64,000 nt of DNA, taken from positions 558,001 to 622,000 of the forward strand of contig NZ_CP061310.1 of assembly GCF_018687975.1 (NCBI RefSeq), in the 5' to 3' direction. Origin of the DNA: Polynucleobacter sp. es-EL-1 (GTDB taxonomy: Bacteria; Pseudomonadota; Gammaproteobacteria; Burkholderiales; Burkholderiaceae). How positions within the stretch are numbered: the stretch's first letter is position 1; every line of letters begins with the position of its first letter. The notes under the pieces were generated by a model. That model was not told the DNA's origin, did no database searches, and worked only from the letters and a program-made list of their open reading frames with translations. Of the stretch, positions 6,585 to 15,892 are shown one piece after another. A program made the position numbers and the translations under genes.

Positions 6585-9365
6585 ATGGCAACAACAGTAA
6601 AAGTACTCGCTAAAGAACTTAAGCGTACCGCACCAGACCTTTTAGAGCAGTTAAAGGCGGCCGGTATCGATAAAGGTTCCGAGGACGATAGCATTACCGA
6701 AAAGGACAAAACTGTTCTACTCGAGCATTTGCAAAAAGCGCATGGCAATACTGATGCGGGCAGTCGCAAAAAGATCACGTTGATCAAGCGCGAAAGCTCT
6801 GAAATTCGTCAGGCGGATTCTGCTGGACGAACTCGTACAGTGCAGGTCGAGGTCCGTAAAAAGCGTGTTCTCGTTAAAGCGGGAGATAAAGCGGCTGAAG
6901 TGGAGGAGGCTCCTGCAAAAGCGGCTGCTTCTGCTGAGCCAGCCAAGCCAATCCTCTCTGCGGAAGAATTAGAGAAGCGTGCTGCTGAAGCTACTCGCCA
7001 GGCAGAGTTATTGGCTCGCCAAGAAGCTGAAATGAAGGCTGCAGAAGTTGCTCGGCAAAAAGAAGCTGATGCACTTGCTGCGGCTAACGCTGCAGAGCCA
7101 GTAGTAGAAAAAGATGCTAAATCTGAAGTCGATGTTGTAGCTGAAGCTGCAAAAGTAGCTGATAAGAAGGCGCAAGCCGATAAAGCTGCTAAAGAAGTTG
7201 CAGACGCAAGTAAAGCGCAGTTGGCCGATATTACCAAGCGAAGAGCTGCTGCAGAAGCGGAAGCATTGGCAATTCGTGACATGATGAGCACGCCTGCACG
7301 CGTTCTGAAGGCACCAAGTGAAATTGCTGCAGAAGAGGCGAAAAAAGGCACGCTGCATAAACCTGCCAAAGCAGAAGGTGCAGACGATAAGAAGAAAGCT
7401 CCAGCGAAAGTTGGCGGCAAGACGATTAAATCAGCTGAAACCTCATCCACTTGGCAAGAGGAAGGCGCCAAGAAGCCTGGTGGTCTTAAGACTCGTGGCG
7501 ATAGTTCTGGTGGTGTGGGTGGCTGGCGTTCTGGCGGTGGCAGAAGAAAGCAACGTCAAATTGCTGAAGCCAACGTTGATACCAATTTCCAGGTTCCAAC
7601 AGAACCGGTTGTACGTGATGTTCATGTCCCCGAGACTATTACTGTTGCAGAGTTAGCTCATGCAATGGCCGTTAAGAGTGCAGAAGTGATTAAGCTTTTG
7701 ATGGGTATGGGTCAGATGGTGACGATCAACCAGATCTTGGATCAAGATACTGCGATGATTATCGTGGAAGAGATGGGTCATACCGCTCATGCTGCTAAGT
7801 TAGATGATCCTGATTTGGATCTCGGCACTTCAGGCCATGATGCGGAGCTACTCTCTCGTCCACCAGTTGTTACGGTAATGGGTCACGTTGACCACGGTAA
7901 GACTTCTCTTCTTGATAAAATTCGGGCTGCAAAAGTTGCTACTGGTGAGGCTGGCGGTATTACTCAGCATATTGGCGCGTACCACGTGGAAACTCCTCGC
8001 GGCATGATTACTTTCTTGGATACTCCGGGTCACGAAGCCTTTACGGCAATGCGTGCTCGCGGTGCTAAGGCAACCGATATCGTGATCTTGGTTGTAGCTG
8101 CAGATGACGGTGTAATGCCACAGACTAAAGAAGCGATTGCGCATGCAGTAGCCGGTGGCGTTCCAATCGTTGTTGCAATTAATAAGATTGATAAACCAGA
8201 AGCAAATACTGAGCGTGTCAAAACAGAGTTAGTTGCCGAGCAAGTAGTTCCTGAAGAGTATGGTGGCGATGTGCCATTTATTGGCGTATCTGCAAAAACA
8301 GGTGAGGGTATCGATGCCTTGCTGGAAAACGTTCTGTTGCAAGCAGAAATCTTAGAACTCAAAGCGCCTAAAGATGCTCCGGCGCAAGGTCTAGTGATTG
8401 AAGCGCGTTTGGATAAAGGTCGCGGACCAGTTGCTACAGTGCTTGTTCAGTCAGGCACACTAAAGCGCGGCGACATGTTATTAGCAGGCTCCACCTATGG
8501 TCGTGTTCGTGCGATGTTGGATGAGAACGGCAAGCCATGTAATGAGGCTGGCCCATCTATCCCGGTAGAGATTCAGGGTTTATCTGAAGTTCCTGCAGCT
8601 GGTGAGGCTGTGCAAGTGGTACCTGATGAGCGTAAGGCACGTGAGATTGCACTCTTCCGTCAAGGTAAATTCCGTGATGTGAAGTTGGCTAAGCAGCAAG
8701 CAGTCAAGCTTGAAACCATGATGGAAAACATGGGCGAAGGTGCGATTGAAGCCAAGCTATTGCCATTGATCATCAAAGCAGACGTACAAGGTTCACAAGA
8801 AGCCCTGTCGCAGTCATTGCAAAAACTGTCTACTCCAGAAGTCAAGGTTCAAATTGTCCATGCAGCTGTGGGCGGAATCACCGAGACGGATGTGAACTTG
8901 GCGGTTGCCTCTAAGGCAGTCATTATTGGCTTTAACTCTCGTGCAGATGCAGCAGCTCGTAAATTAGCTGAGAACAATGGCGTGGATATTCGTTATCACA
9001 ACATTATTTATGACGCGGTAGATGAAGTGAAGGCAGCCTTGAGTGGCATGTTGACACCAGATAAGAAAGAAGAGATCACCGGTATGGTGGAGATTCGTCA
9101 AGTCTTCTTGGTCTCTAAAGTCGGCGCTATTGCGGGTTGCTTGGTAACGGATGGTGTCGTTAAGCGCACATCTAGTGTTCGCCTCTTGCGTGACAACGTC
9201 GTTGTTTGGTCTGGAGAATTGGACTCACTCAAGCGCTTTAAAGATGATGCAAAAGAAGTGCGCGCTGGTGTTGAGTGCGGCTTGTCATTAAAAGGCTACA
9301 ACGACATTAAAGAAGGCGACCAATTGGAAGTGTTCGAAGTTACTGAAGTTGCCCGTTCACTCTAA
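6585..9365 (+). CDS. infB: Translation initiation factor IF-2
   Basis: 926-residue IF-2, the GTPase that recruits initiator tRNA and joins ribosomal subunits. An N-terminal IF2_N subdomain starts at residue 1, followed by a long Ala/Lys/Glu-rich linker (about 85-300), a second IF2_N-like region and then the core: P-loop GHVDHGKTS near residue 432, DTPGHEAF and NKID motifs, then domains II-IV. The linker explains several long open frames on the opposite strand, which are not genes. Start ATG 6585 is preceded by GAGGAAG. Part of rimP-nusA-infB-rbfA-truB. Confidence 0.98.
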   Translation: MATTVKVLAKELKRTAPDLLEQLKAAGIDKGSEDDSITEKDKTVLLEHLQKAHGNTDAGSRKKITLIKRESSEIRQADSAGRTRTVQVEVRKKRVLVKAGDKAAEVEEAPAKAAASAEPAKPILSAEELEKRAAEATRQAELLARQEAEMKAAEVARQKEADALAAANAAEPVVEKDAKSEVDVVAEAAKVADKKAQADKAAKEVADASKAQLADITKRRAAAEAEALAIRDMMSTPARVLKAPSEIAAEEAKKGTLHKPAKAEGADDKKKAPAKVGGKTIKSAETSSTWQEEGAKKPGGLKTRGDSSGGVGGWRSGGGRRKQRQIAEANVDTNFQVPTEPVVRDVHVPETITVAELAHAMAVKSAEVIKLLMGMGQMVTINQILDQDTAMIIVEEMGHTAHAAKLDDPDLDLGTSGHDAELLSRPPVVTVMGHVDHGKTSLLDKIRAAKVATGEAGGITQHIGAYHVETPRGMITFLDTPGHEAFTAMRARGAKATDIVILVVAADDGVMPQTKEAIAHAVAGGVPIVVAINKIDKPEANTERVKTELVAEQVVPEEYGGDVPFIGVSAKTGEGIDALLENVLLQAEILELKAPKDAPAQGLVIEARLDKGRGPVATVLVQSGTLKRGDMLLAGSTYGRVRAMLDENGKPCNEAGPSIPVEIQGLSEVPAAGEAVQVVPDERKAREIALFRQGKFRDVKLAKQQAVKLETMMENMGEGAIEAKLLPLIIKADVQGSQEALSQSLQKLSTPEVKVQIVHAAVGGITETDVNLAVASKAVIIGFNSRADAAARKLAENNGVDIRYHNIIYDAVDEVKAALSGMLTPDKKEEITGMVEIRQVFLVSKVGAIAGCLVTDGVVKRTSSVRLLRDNVVVWSGELDSLKRFKDDAKEVRAGVECGLSLKGYNDIKEGDQLEVFEVTEVARSL

Positions 9366-9379
9366 TTGCCTCCTAAATA

Positions 9380-9748
9380 ATGCATAAAACTAGCCCTCAT
9401 CGTAACCAGCGTCTCGCCGATCAAATTCAGCGAGACCTGGCTGAGCTTATTCCCCGTGAATTGCGTAGCCCTAGCCTTGGTTTGATTACCTTGCAAAGCA
9501 TTGAACTCACGCCTGATTTGGCGCATGCAAAAGTGTTCTTTACTGTGTTGGGTGCTGAGCCTGAGATTGCACAAAAAGCCTTGCAGGATAAGGCGGGCTA
9601 TCTCCATTCTTTATTGTTTAAGCGTTTGCATATTCATACTGTGCCCACCTTACATTTTCACTATGACAGTTCAGTTGAGCATGGCATTGAAATGTCTAAG
9701 CTAATTGATCAAGCAGTGGATAGTGATCGTAAAGACGAGAACGCATAA
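9380..9748 (+). CDS. rbfA: 30S ribosome-binding factor RbfA
   Basis: 122-residue RbfA, a KH-fold factor for 16S rRNA 5' end processing and cold adaptation. The family signature is visible: HRNQRLADQIQRDLAELI at the N terminus, ITLQSIELTPDLAHAKVFFTV and LHFHYDSSVEHG. It lies 14 bp after infB and 3 bp before truB, so it is cotranscribed with them. Confidence 0.97.
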   Translation: MHKTSPHRNQRLADQIQRDLAELIPRELRSPSLGLITLQSIELTPDLAHAKVFFTVLGAEPEIAQKALQDKAGYLHSLLFKRLHIHTVPTLHFHYDSSVEHGIEMSKLIDQAVDSDRKDENA

Positions 9749-9751
9749 TTC

Positions 9752-10663
9752 ATGTCAGTACGTATCGATGGTGTTGTATTGCTTGATAAACCTGCTGGCA
9801 TGAGCTCGCAAGGCGCCGTCACTGCTATTAAGCGTGCATTGAATGCAGAAAAAGCAGGGCATACGGGCACGCTAGATCCAATGGCTACCGGTTTATTGCC
9901 TATTTGTTTGGGTGAAGCTACGAAGTATTCGCAAGATTTGCTTGAGGCTGATAAAACTTATGTGGCTCAAGTTAAATTTGGTCAGCGTACCGATACCGGT
10001 GATGCTGAAGGCTTAGTCATCGAAGAGCTTCCTTTACCAGTGTTTGCTGATGATGCAGCACTGAAATTGACATTAGATTCTTTATTGCCTGCGTTTACTG
10101 GCCCAATTAGTCAGATTCCTCCGATGTACTCTGCGCTCAAGCGTGATGGTAAGCCTCTATATGAATACGCTCGTGCGGGAGTTGAGTTGGAGCGTGCGCC
10201 ACGCGATATTACGATTCATACAATTCGTTGGACCAATGTCCAATGGCCGGAAGCCACTTTAGAGGTGAGCTGCAGTAAAGGAACCTACATCCGCGTATTG
10301 GCAGAAGATCTTGGTAAAGCTTTAGGTTGTGGTGCCCACTTAGTTGGCTTGCGTCGCACTGAAGTAGGTCATCTCACTTTGGAGCAATCTTTCACGATTG
10401 AGTCTATTCAAAAAGGTCTGCAAGATAGCTCTTCCTATATCTTGCCAGTAGATGCCTTGTTACAAACCTTGCCTCATTTAACAGTTGATGAGCAGCAAGC
10501 TAAACGCCTTGAAATGGGGCAACGTGTTCCGCTGAATTTGCCATCCATTGAGGCATTGGTGCGGATTTATCGTGCTACGGCAGCTCCACATAACTTTATT
10601 GGTACTGGTGATTGGCGATCTGGGGTCTTACATCCTAAGCGCTTAATCTCCTCAGCCCATTAA
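9752..10663 (+). CDS. truB: tRNA pseudouridine(55) synthase TruB
   Basis: 303 residues. TruB makes pseudouridine 55 in the T loop of tRNAs. The catalytic motif GHTGTLDPMATG contains the nucleophilic Asp42; VLLDKPAGMSS lies upstream, and the thumb and PUA-like C-terminal regions follow. Length fits the proteobacterial family. Last clear gene of the rimP operon; the next gene, typA, is 70 bp downstream. rpsO and pnp, which follow truB in enterobacteria, are absent here. Confidence 0.98.
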   Translation: MSVRIDGVVLLDKPAGMSSQGAVTAIKRALNAEKAGHTGTLDPMATGLLPICLGEATKYSQDLLEADKTYVAQVKFGQRTDTGDAEGLVIEELPLPVFADDAALKLTLDSLLPAFTGPISQIPPMYSALKRDGKPLYEYARAGVELERAPRDITIHTIRWTNVQWPEATLEVSCSKGTYIRVLAEDLGKALGCGAHLVGLRRTEVGHLTLEQSFTIESIQKGLQDSSSYILPVDALLQTLPHLTVDEQQAKRLEMGQRVPLNLPSIEALVRIYRATAAPHNFIGTGDWRSGVLHPKRLISSAH

Positions 10664-10733
10664 CCATTTTGACTTATTGATTTATTAACCTTAACTAACC
10701 CGAATTTCATATTCTTAACTTTAGAAGCTTCAC

Positions 10734-12551
10734 ATGACTAAACGCGCACTTCGTAATATCGCCATCATCGCCCACGTTGACCACGGTAAAACTACTTTGG
10801 TTGACCAACTCTTACGCCAATCTGGCACATTCCGCTCAAATGAAAAAATGACTGAGCGTGTTATGGACTCCAATGATTTGGAAAAAGAACGTGGCATTAC
10901 TATTTTGTCCAAGAACTGTGCAGTGGAATATGACGGTACGCACATTAACATCGTGGATACACCAGGACACGCCGACTTCGGTGGTGAGGTAGAGCGCGTG
11001 CTCTCCATGGTTGATGGTGTGTTGCTTTTGGTGGATGCGGTTGAGGGTCCAATGCCGCAGACCCGCTTTGTAACCAAAAAGGCCTTAGCACTTGGTTTGA
11101 AGCCAATTGTTGTGATTAATAAAGTTGACCGTCCGGGCGCTCGTACAGATTATGTGATCAATGCCACTTTTGAGTTGTTTGATAAGTTGGGTGCAACTGA
11201 AGAGCAGTTGGATTTCCCGGTTGTCTATGCATCCGGCTTGAATGGTTATGCAGGTTTAACTGATGATGTTCGCGAAGGTGATATGCGTCCATTGTTTGAC
11301 ACTGTTCTTAAGCATGTGCCAGTTCGTGATGACAATCCAGAAGGCCCTTTGCAGTTACAAATTACCTCTATTGAGTACAGCACCTATGTTGGTAAGATCG
11401 GCGTAGGCCGCGTTAACCGTGGAACAGTAAAACCATTGATGGATGTTGTCTTTATGGATGGCCCTGATGGTGTTCAACGCAAAGGCCGTATTAACCAGGT
11501 ATTGAAATTCCGTGGTCTTGAACGTGAATTGGTAGATGAAGCTCAGGCGGGTGACATCGTATTGGTGAACGGTATTGAAGATTTGGCAATTGGTACGACA
11601 ATCTGCTCCCCAGATACTCCCGAAGCATTGCCAATGCTCAAGATTGATGAGCCTACTTTGACCATGAACTTCATGGTGAACACTAGCCCATTAGCAGGTC
11701 GTGAAGGTAAGTTTGTGACTAGTCGTCAAATTCGTGAGCGTTTAGACCGCGAATTGAAATCAAACATGGCTTTGCGCGTTAAAGAAACGGATGATGACAC
11801 TGTATTTGAGGTGTCGGGCCGTGGCGAATTGCATCTCACCATCTTAGTAGAAACGATGCGTCGTGAAGGTTATGAGTTAGCAGTTTCCCGTCCACGCGTT
11901 GTCTTCCATGAAGAGAACGGCGTGAAGATGGAGCCATACGAGAACTTAACAGTTGACGTAGAAGATACTACTCAAGGCGCCGTCATGGAAGACTTGGGTA
12001 AACGTAAAGGCGAGTTGCTGGATATGGTGAGCGACGGTAAAGGCCGTACTCGTCTCGAGTACCGTATTCCTGCGCGTGGTTTGATCGGCTTCCAAGGCGA
12101 TTTCATGACCATGACTCGCGGTAATGGTTTGATGAGTCATACATTTGACTCCTATGCTCCAGCTAAAGAAGGTATCTTGGGTGAGCGTCATAACGGTGTA
12201 TTGATTAGTCAAGATGATGGCGAGGCAGTTGCTTACGCTTTATGGAAATTACAAGATCGCGGCCGCATGTTTGTGAGCCCTGGCGATCCTTTGTATGAAG
12301 GTATGGTTATCGGTATTCATAGCCGTGACAATGACTTGGTTGTTAATCCAATTAAAGGTAAGCAATTAACCAACGTTCGCGCCTCCGGTACTGACGAAGC
12401 TGTTCGTCTAGTAACGCCGATCGCAATGAACCTCGAGTACGCTGTTGAGTTTATCGATGATGATGAGTTGGTAGAGGTAACGCCAAAGAGTATTCGTATT
12501 CGTAAGCGCTATTTGAAAGAGCATGAGCGTAAGAAGGCTTCACGCGAATAA
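10734..12551 (+). CDS. typA: Translational GTPase TypA/BipA
   Basis: 605 residues. Ribosome-associated GTPase related to EF-G that helps 50S assembly and stress growth. P-loop AHVDHGKTTL at 13-22, switch II DTPGHADFGGEVERV and NKVDRPGAR are intact, followed by domains II, III, V and the TypA-specific C-terminal domain (RGLIGFQGDF). The 70-bp gap after truB contains TTGACT at 10669-10674, a possible -35. A strong terminator follows the gene. Confidence 0.98.
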   Translation: MTKRALRNIAIIAHVDHGKTTLVDQLLRQSGTFRSNEKMTERVMDSNDLEKERGITILSKNCAVEYDGTHINIVDTPGHADFGGEVERVLSMVDGVLLLVDAVEGPMPQTRFVTKKALALGLKPIVVINKVDRPGARTDYVINATFELFDKLGATEEQLDFPVVYASGLNGYAGLTDDVREGDMRPLFDTVLKHVPVRDDNPEGPLQLQITSIEYSTYVGKIGVGRVNRGTVKPLMDVVFMDGPDGVQRKGRINQVLKFRGLERELVDEAQAGDIVLVNGIEDLAIGTTICSPDTPEALPMLKIDEPTLTMNFMVNTSPLAGREGKFVTSRQIRERLDRELKSNMALRVKETDDDTVFEVSGRGELHLTILVETMRREGYELAVSRPRVVFHEENGVKMEPYENLTVDVEDTTQGAVMEDLGKRKGELLDMVSDGKGRTRLEYRIPARGLIGFQGDFMTMTRGNGLMSHTFDSYAPAKEGILGERHNGVLISQDDGEAVAYALWKLQDRGRMFVSPGDPLYEGMVIGIHSRDNDLVVNPIKGKQLTNVRASGTDEAVRLVTPIAMNLEYAVEFIDDDELVEVTPKSIRIRKRYLKEHERKKASRE

Positions 12552-12567
12552 GTTCGCTAAGTTAGAC

Positions 12568-12600
12568 AACAAAAGTCACCTTCGGGTGGCTTTTGTTCTT
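12568..12600 (+). terminator. Intrinsic terminator after typA
   Basis: Stem AAAAGTCACC pairs with GGTGGCTTTT around a TTCG tetraloop (about 12571-12594), followed by a T-rich run. Upstream A-rich bases make it potentially bidirectional, but no gene on the other strand uses it. Confidence 0.85.
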
Positions 12601-12656
12601 CAATCACTACGAATATTCTAAAAATACAAATACATCAGAGTAAGAAAACTAAATAA

Positions 12657-15014
12657 ATGCTGCCATCGATTGAACAACGCCTTGCCCAAGAGTTATCCGC
12701 TAAACCCGCTCAAGTAGCTGCAGCTATCGCCTTAATGGATGAGGGTGCTACCGTGCCTTTTATTGCTCGTTATCGTAAGGAGGCAACAGGGGGTCTAGAT
12801 GATGCGCAATTAAGACTATTGGAAGAGCGCTTGAGTTATTTGCGCGAGTTAGAAGATCGCCGCAAGGCAATTGTTGCCTCCATTGAAGAGCAGGGCAAGA
12901 TGACGCCTGAATTACTCAAGGCCATCATGCTGGCGGAAGATAAGACACGCCTAGAGGATCTTTATCTTCCCTATAAACCGAAGCGCCGTACCAAGGCTCA
13001 AATAGCCTTGGAAGCGGGTTTAGAGCCTTTGGCAAATGATCTGTTAAGTAATCCGACTCTAGATCCTGAAGTCGAGGCTGCTAAATATCTCAAAGAAGCC
13101 TTTCAGGTCGATGGCACCGATAACCCTGGAGTGCCGGATACCAAAGCTGCGCTAGAGGGGGCTCGCCAGATTTTGATGGAACGCTTTGCTGAAGATGCGG
13201 CTCTGGTGCAGTCTCTTAGAACCTATTTGCAAGATCATGGCGTAGTCGAGTCTAAGGTTATTGCAGGCAAGGAGCAAGAGGGTGAGAAGTTTGCAGACTA
13301 CTTTGATTATTCTGAGCCAATTAAGGCAATTCCATCACATCGCGCCTTAGCATTGTTTAGAGGTCGTCGTGAACAGATTTTGATGGTGAATTTACGCCTC
13401 GATACCGTAGAAGAAAAGCCCAAATGGGACGCCCCACATAATCCTTGTGAATCCCGTATTGCCAACCAATTTAAGATTAAGAATGAAGGCCGCCCAGCCG
13501 ATCAATGGCTAGCAGAAACTGTGCGCTGGACTTGGCGCATTAAGTGCTCTATGCATTTAGAGTCGGAGCTCATGAGCGCTCTGCGAGAGCGCTCGGAAGC
13601 CGAGGCAATTAATGTATTTGCCCGCAATCTCAAAGATTTATTGCTTGCTGCACCTGCAGGGCCAAAGGTTACCATTGGTTTAGACCCTGGTATGCGTACT
13701 GGGGTAAAAGTGGCAGTAGTCGATGCCACTGGTAAAGTAGTTGACACTGATGTTATCTACCCACACCAACCTAAAAATGATTGGAATGGTTCGCTTCATA
13801 CGCTTGCCAAATTAGCAGAGAAGCATCAAGCGACTTTAATTTCTATTGGAAATGGCACTGCATCGCGTGAGACCGATAAATTAGCGCAGGACTTAATTAA
13901 AGCCAAACCAGAGCTCAAGTTGACAAAGATCGTGGTGTCTGAGGCAGGAGCTTCAGTATATTCAGCATCAGAGTACGCATCAAAAGAGTTGCCCGGTATG
14001 GATGTTTCCTTGCGCGGCGCCGTATCCATTGCTAGACGTTTACAGGATCCATTGGCTGAGCTCGTAAAGATTGATCCGAAGTCTATTGGTGTAGGTCAAT
14101 ATCAGCATGATGTCATGCAAACCCAGTTGGCTAAATCTCTAATAGCAGTTGTAGAGGATTGTGTAAATGCGGTTGGTGTTGATGTGAATACCGCCTCAGC
14201 ACCTTTATTGGCAAGGGTTTCTGGCCTATCAAATACTGTGGCCGAAGGCATCGTTGCCTATCGTGACAGTAAAGGTGCATTCAAGTCGAGGGCAGATCTT
14301 AAGAGTGTTCCGCGGCTCGGAGATAAAACCTATGAGCAAGCTGCTGGATTCTTACGCATTATGAATGGCGATGACCCTCTGGACGCTTCTGCCGTTCATC
14401 CTGAATCCTACCCATTAGTGGAGAAGATTCTCAAGGATATTCAGAAGGGTGTTAAAGAGCTTATCGGTGATGCATCAATTCTGAAGAACCTTCATCCAGA
14501 AAAGTATGCCGATGAGAAGTTTGGTGTGCCAACAGTCACAGACATTATTAAGGAATTGGAGAAGCCCGGTCGTGATCCTCGCCCAGAGTTCACGACAGCA
14601 ACCTTTAAAGATGGTGTAGAAAAAATCAGTGACCTCAAAGTGGATATGATTTTGGAAGGTGTCGTTACCAACGTTGCAGCCTTTGGGGCTTTTGTCGATA
14701 TTGGCGTTCATCAGGATGGCTTAGTTCACATCTCCGCACTAGCCAATACCTTTGTAAAAGATCCTCATACTGTTGTGAAGGCGGGGCAGGTTGTTAAAGT
14801 GAAGGTATTGGAGGTAGACGAGAAGCGTAAGCGTATCGCGCTTACTATGCGGCTTTCAGATGAGGCTCCAAAAGCAAGTGCTGGGGGTCAGGCCGAACAA
14901 AGAGCTAATAAATCAAATTCTCAAAAATCTCAAGACAGAAGACCTCAGGAAGGCCGCAGCGCTCCTCCCATGAATAGTGCGATGGCAGCAGCTTTTGGAA
15001 AGCTAAAGAAGTAA
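12657..15014 (+). CDS. tex: Tex-family RNA-binding transcription accessory protein
   Basis: 785-residue Tex homologue (bacterial Spt6 relative). Order: N-terminal helical Tex domain (FIARYRKEATGGLDDAQLR near residues 37-55), YqgF-like nuclease fold near 340 (GLDPGMRTGVKVAVVD), helix-hairpin-helix segments (about 490-560), and a C-terminal S1 domain near 660-730 (VTNVAAFGAFVDIGVHQDGLVHIS). The final 50 residues are a polar, low-complexity tail. It is thought to influence transcription and RNA decay; targets are unknown. ATG 12657 is used. It is separated from the ars operon by a short hairpin. Confidence 0.96.
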   Translation: MLPSIEQRLAQELSAKPAQVAAAIALMDEGATVPFIARYRKEATGGLDDAQLRLLEERLSYLRELEDRRKAIVASIEEQGKMTPELLKAIMLAEDKTRLEDLYLPYKPKRRTKAQIALEAGLEPLANDLLSNPTLDPEVEAAKYLKEAFQVDGTDNPGVPDTKAALEGARQILMERFAEDAALVQSLRTYLQDHGVVESKVIAGKEQEGEKFADYFDYSEPIKAIPSHRALALFRGRREQILMVNLRLDTVEEKPKWDAPHNPCESRIANQFKIKNEGRPADQWLAETVRWTWRIKCSMHLESELMSALRERSEAEAINVFARNLKDLLLAAPAGPKVTIGLDPGMRTGVKVAVVDATGKVVDTDVIYPHQPKNDWNGSLHTLAKLAEKHQATLISIGNGTASRETDKLAQDLIKAKPELKLTKIVVSEAGASVYSASEYASKELPGMDVSLRGAVSIARRLQDPLAELVKIDPKSIGVGQYQHDVMQTQLAKSLIAVVEDCVNAVGVDVNTASAPLLARVSGLSNTVAEGIVAYRDSKGAFKSRADLKSVPRLGDKTYEQAAGFLRIMNGDDPLDASAVHPESYPLVEKILKDIQKGVKELIGDASILKNLHPEKYADEKFGVPTVTDIIKELEKPGRDPRPEFTTATFKDGVEKISDLKVDMILEGVVTNVAAFGAFVDIGVHQDGLVHISALANTFVKDPHTVVKAGQVVKVKVLEVDEKRKRIALTMRLSDEAPKASAGGQAEQRANKSNSQKSQDRRPQEGRSAPPMNSAMAAAFGKLKK

Positions 15015-15020
15015 TTTAGG

Positions 15021-15043
15021 GAGGTGATAGACCTCAAATTTTT
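15021..15043 (+). terminator. Weak hairpin terminator between tex and arsR
   Basis: GAGGT (15021-15025) pairs with ACCTC (15031-15035) around GATAG, then AAA and five T. The stem is short, so termination may be partial. It overlaps the GTG at 15024 that could otherwise be taken as an arsR start. Confidence 0.4.
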
Positions 15044-15046
15044 GTG

Positions 15047-15093
15047 TTGTCATGAATCTGTCATATATTTCTATATAATTGGAAATATGAAAA
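15047..15093 (+). promoter_or_regulatory. ars operon promoter and candidate ArsR operator
   Basis: A TATAAT hexamer lies at 15074-15079. A 7-bp inverted repeat ATATTTC / GAAATAT with a 10-bp spacer spans 15064-15087 and brackets it. The ATG of arsR at 15087 is about 8 nt past the -10, so a transcript from this promoter would have almost no leader. TTGTCA at 15047-15052 is too far (21 bp) to be a good -35. The geometry fits an ArsR-repressed promoter, but no binding was tested. Confidence 0.5.
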
Positions 15094-15416
15094 ATACAGA
15101 CGCAGTCTCTGCTTTCCTGGCTCTAGGTCAGGAGTCGCGACTTAATATCTTTCGCCTGATTGTGCAAAAGGGTGACGTGGGTTTAACGCCCACTCAAATT
15201 ATTGAGAAGTTGGGCATTCCCAACGCGACACTCAGCTTCCATTTAAAAGAGTTGGTTCAGGCGAACTTGTTGTTAGTAGAGCGCCAAAGTCGCAATCTGA
15301 TTTATCGCCCTAATGCAGCACTTGTCCAAGAATTAAGCGCATTCTTATTGGATAACTGCTGTGGAGGCAAATCCTGCATTCCTTCAAAAATATCCAAAAA
15401 GATTAAATCCTTATGA
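15087..15416 (+). CDS. arsR: Arsenic-responsive ArsR/SmtB repressor
   Basis: 109 residues from ATG 15087: winged-helix repressor with recognition segment NATLSFHLKELVQANLL (46-62). The C terminus holds a cysteine cluster, Cys91, Cys92 and Cys97 (CCGGKSC), resembling the C-terminal arsenite site of Acidithiobacillus-type ArsR and not the helix-3 CxC site of plasmid R773 ArsR. A GTG at 15024 in the same frame is rejected because it sits in a hairpin and adds 21 residues without family character. The stop overlaps arsC by 4 nt. It should repress its own operon until As(III) binds. Confidence 0.92.
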   Translation: MKNTDAVSAFLALGQESRLNIFRLIVQKGDVGLTPTQIIEKLGIPNATLSFHLKELVQANLLLVERQSRNLIYRPNAALVQELSAFLLDNCCGGKSCIPSKISKKIKSL

Positions 15417-15892
15417 AAACATACAATATTCTTTTCTTATGCACCCACAATTCTGCACGTTCCGTTTTGGGTGAGGCCTTAGCTTCGACCCATCCAAGCG
15501 GCAAATTTATTGGCTACTCAGCAGGCTCAACGCCAGGGACTAGCGTCAATCCAATTGCAGCAGATCTTGCTGCTGAGATGGGAATGGATAGGACGCTACT
15601 CAAGTCCAAGAGTTGGGATGTCTTTGGCCAGCCTGATGCTCCTAAGATGGATTTCATTATTACGGTTTGTGATAACGCAGCTGGCGAGCAGTGTCCATTC
15701 TGGCCGGGTCAGCCTGCCACAGCACATTGGGGTTTCCCAGACCCATCGCAAGTGCAGGGAAACGATATAGAGAAAAAAGCTGCTTTTGTTGAGGTGATGA
15801 ATGGTTTAAAGAAGCGTCTCGATATCTTGGCTGCCATGCCTTTAGAGAAGTTGGATTCTATGAGTCTTAAAGAGATTCACCAAAAAGCATGA
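15413..15892 (+). CDS. arsC: Arsenate reductase, low-Mr phosphatase fold
   Basis: 159 residues. Reduces arsenate to arsenite in the cytoplasm. The P-loop CTHNSAR gives Cys10 and Arg16 (CX5R). Two further cysteines, Cys86 and Cys94 in CDNAAGEQC, match the relay seen in thioredoxin-coupled pI258-type enzymes, and the Asp-Pro pair is in FPDPS. The C-terminal 30 residues are a helical tail. Translation is coupled at both ends: 4-nt overlaps with arsR and with acr3. Confidence 0.95.
   Translation: MKTYNILFLCTHNSARSVLGEALASTHPSGKFIGYSAGSTPGTSVNPIAADLAAEMGMDRTLLKSKSWDVFGQPDAPKMDFIITVCDNAAGEQCPFWPGQPATAHWGFPDPSQVQGNDIEKKAAFVEVMNGLKKRLDILAAMPLEKLDSMSLKEIHQKA

Noticed and set aside
6809..7471. Long open frame of 220 codons on the minus strand inside infB
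   Set aside because: It mirrors the Ala/Lys/Glu-rich IF-2 linker; its Ala/Ser-rich product has no family character and infB is certain.
15024..15086. GTG at 15024 as an arsR start
   Set aside because: It lies in a hairpin, adds 21 atypical residues, and the ATG at 15087 begins the known ArsR domain.
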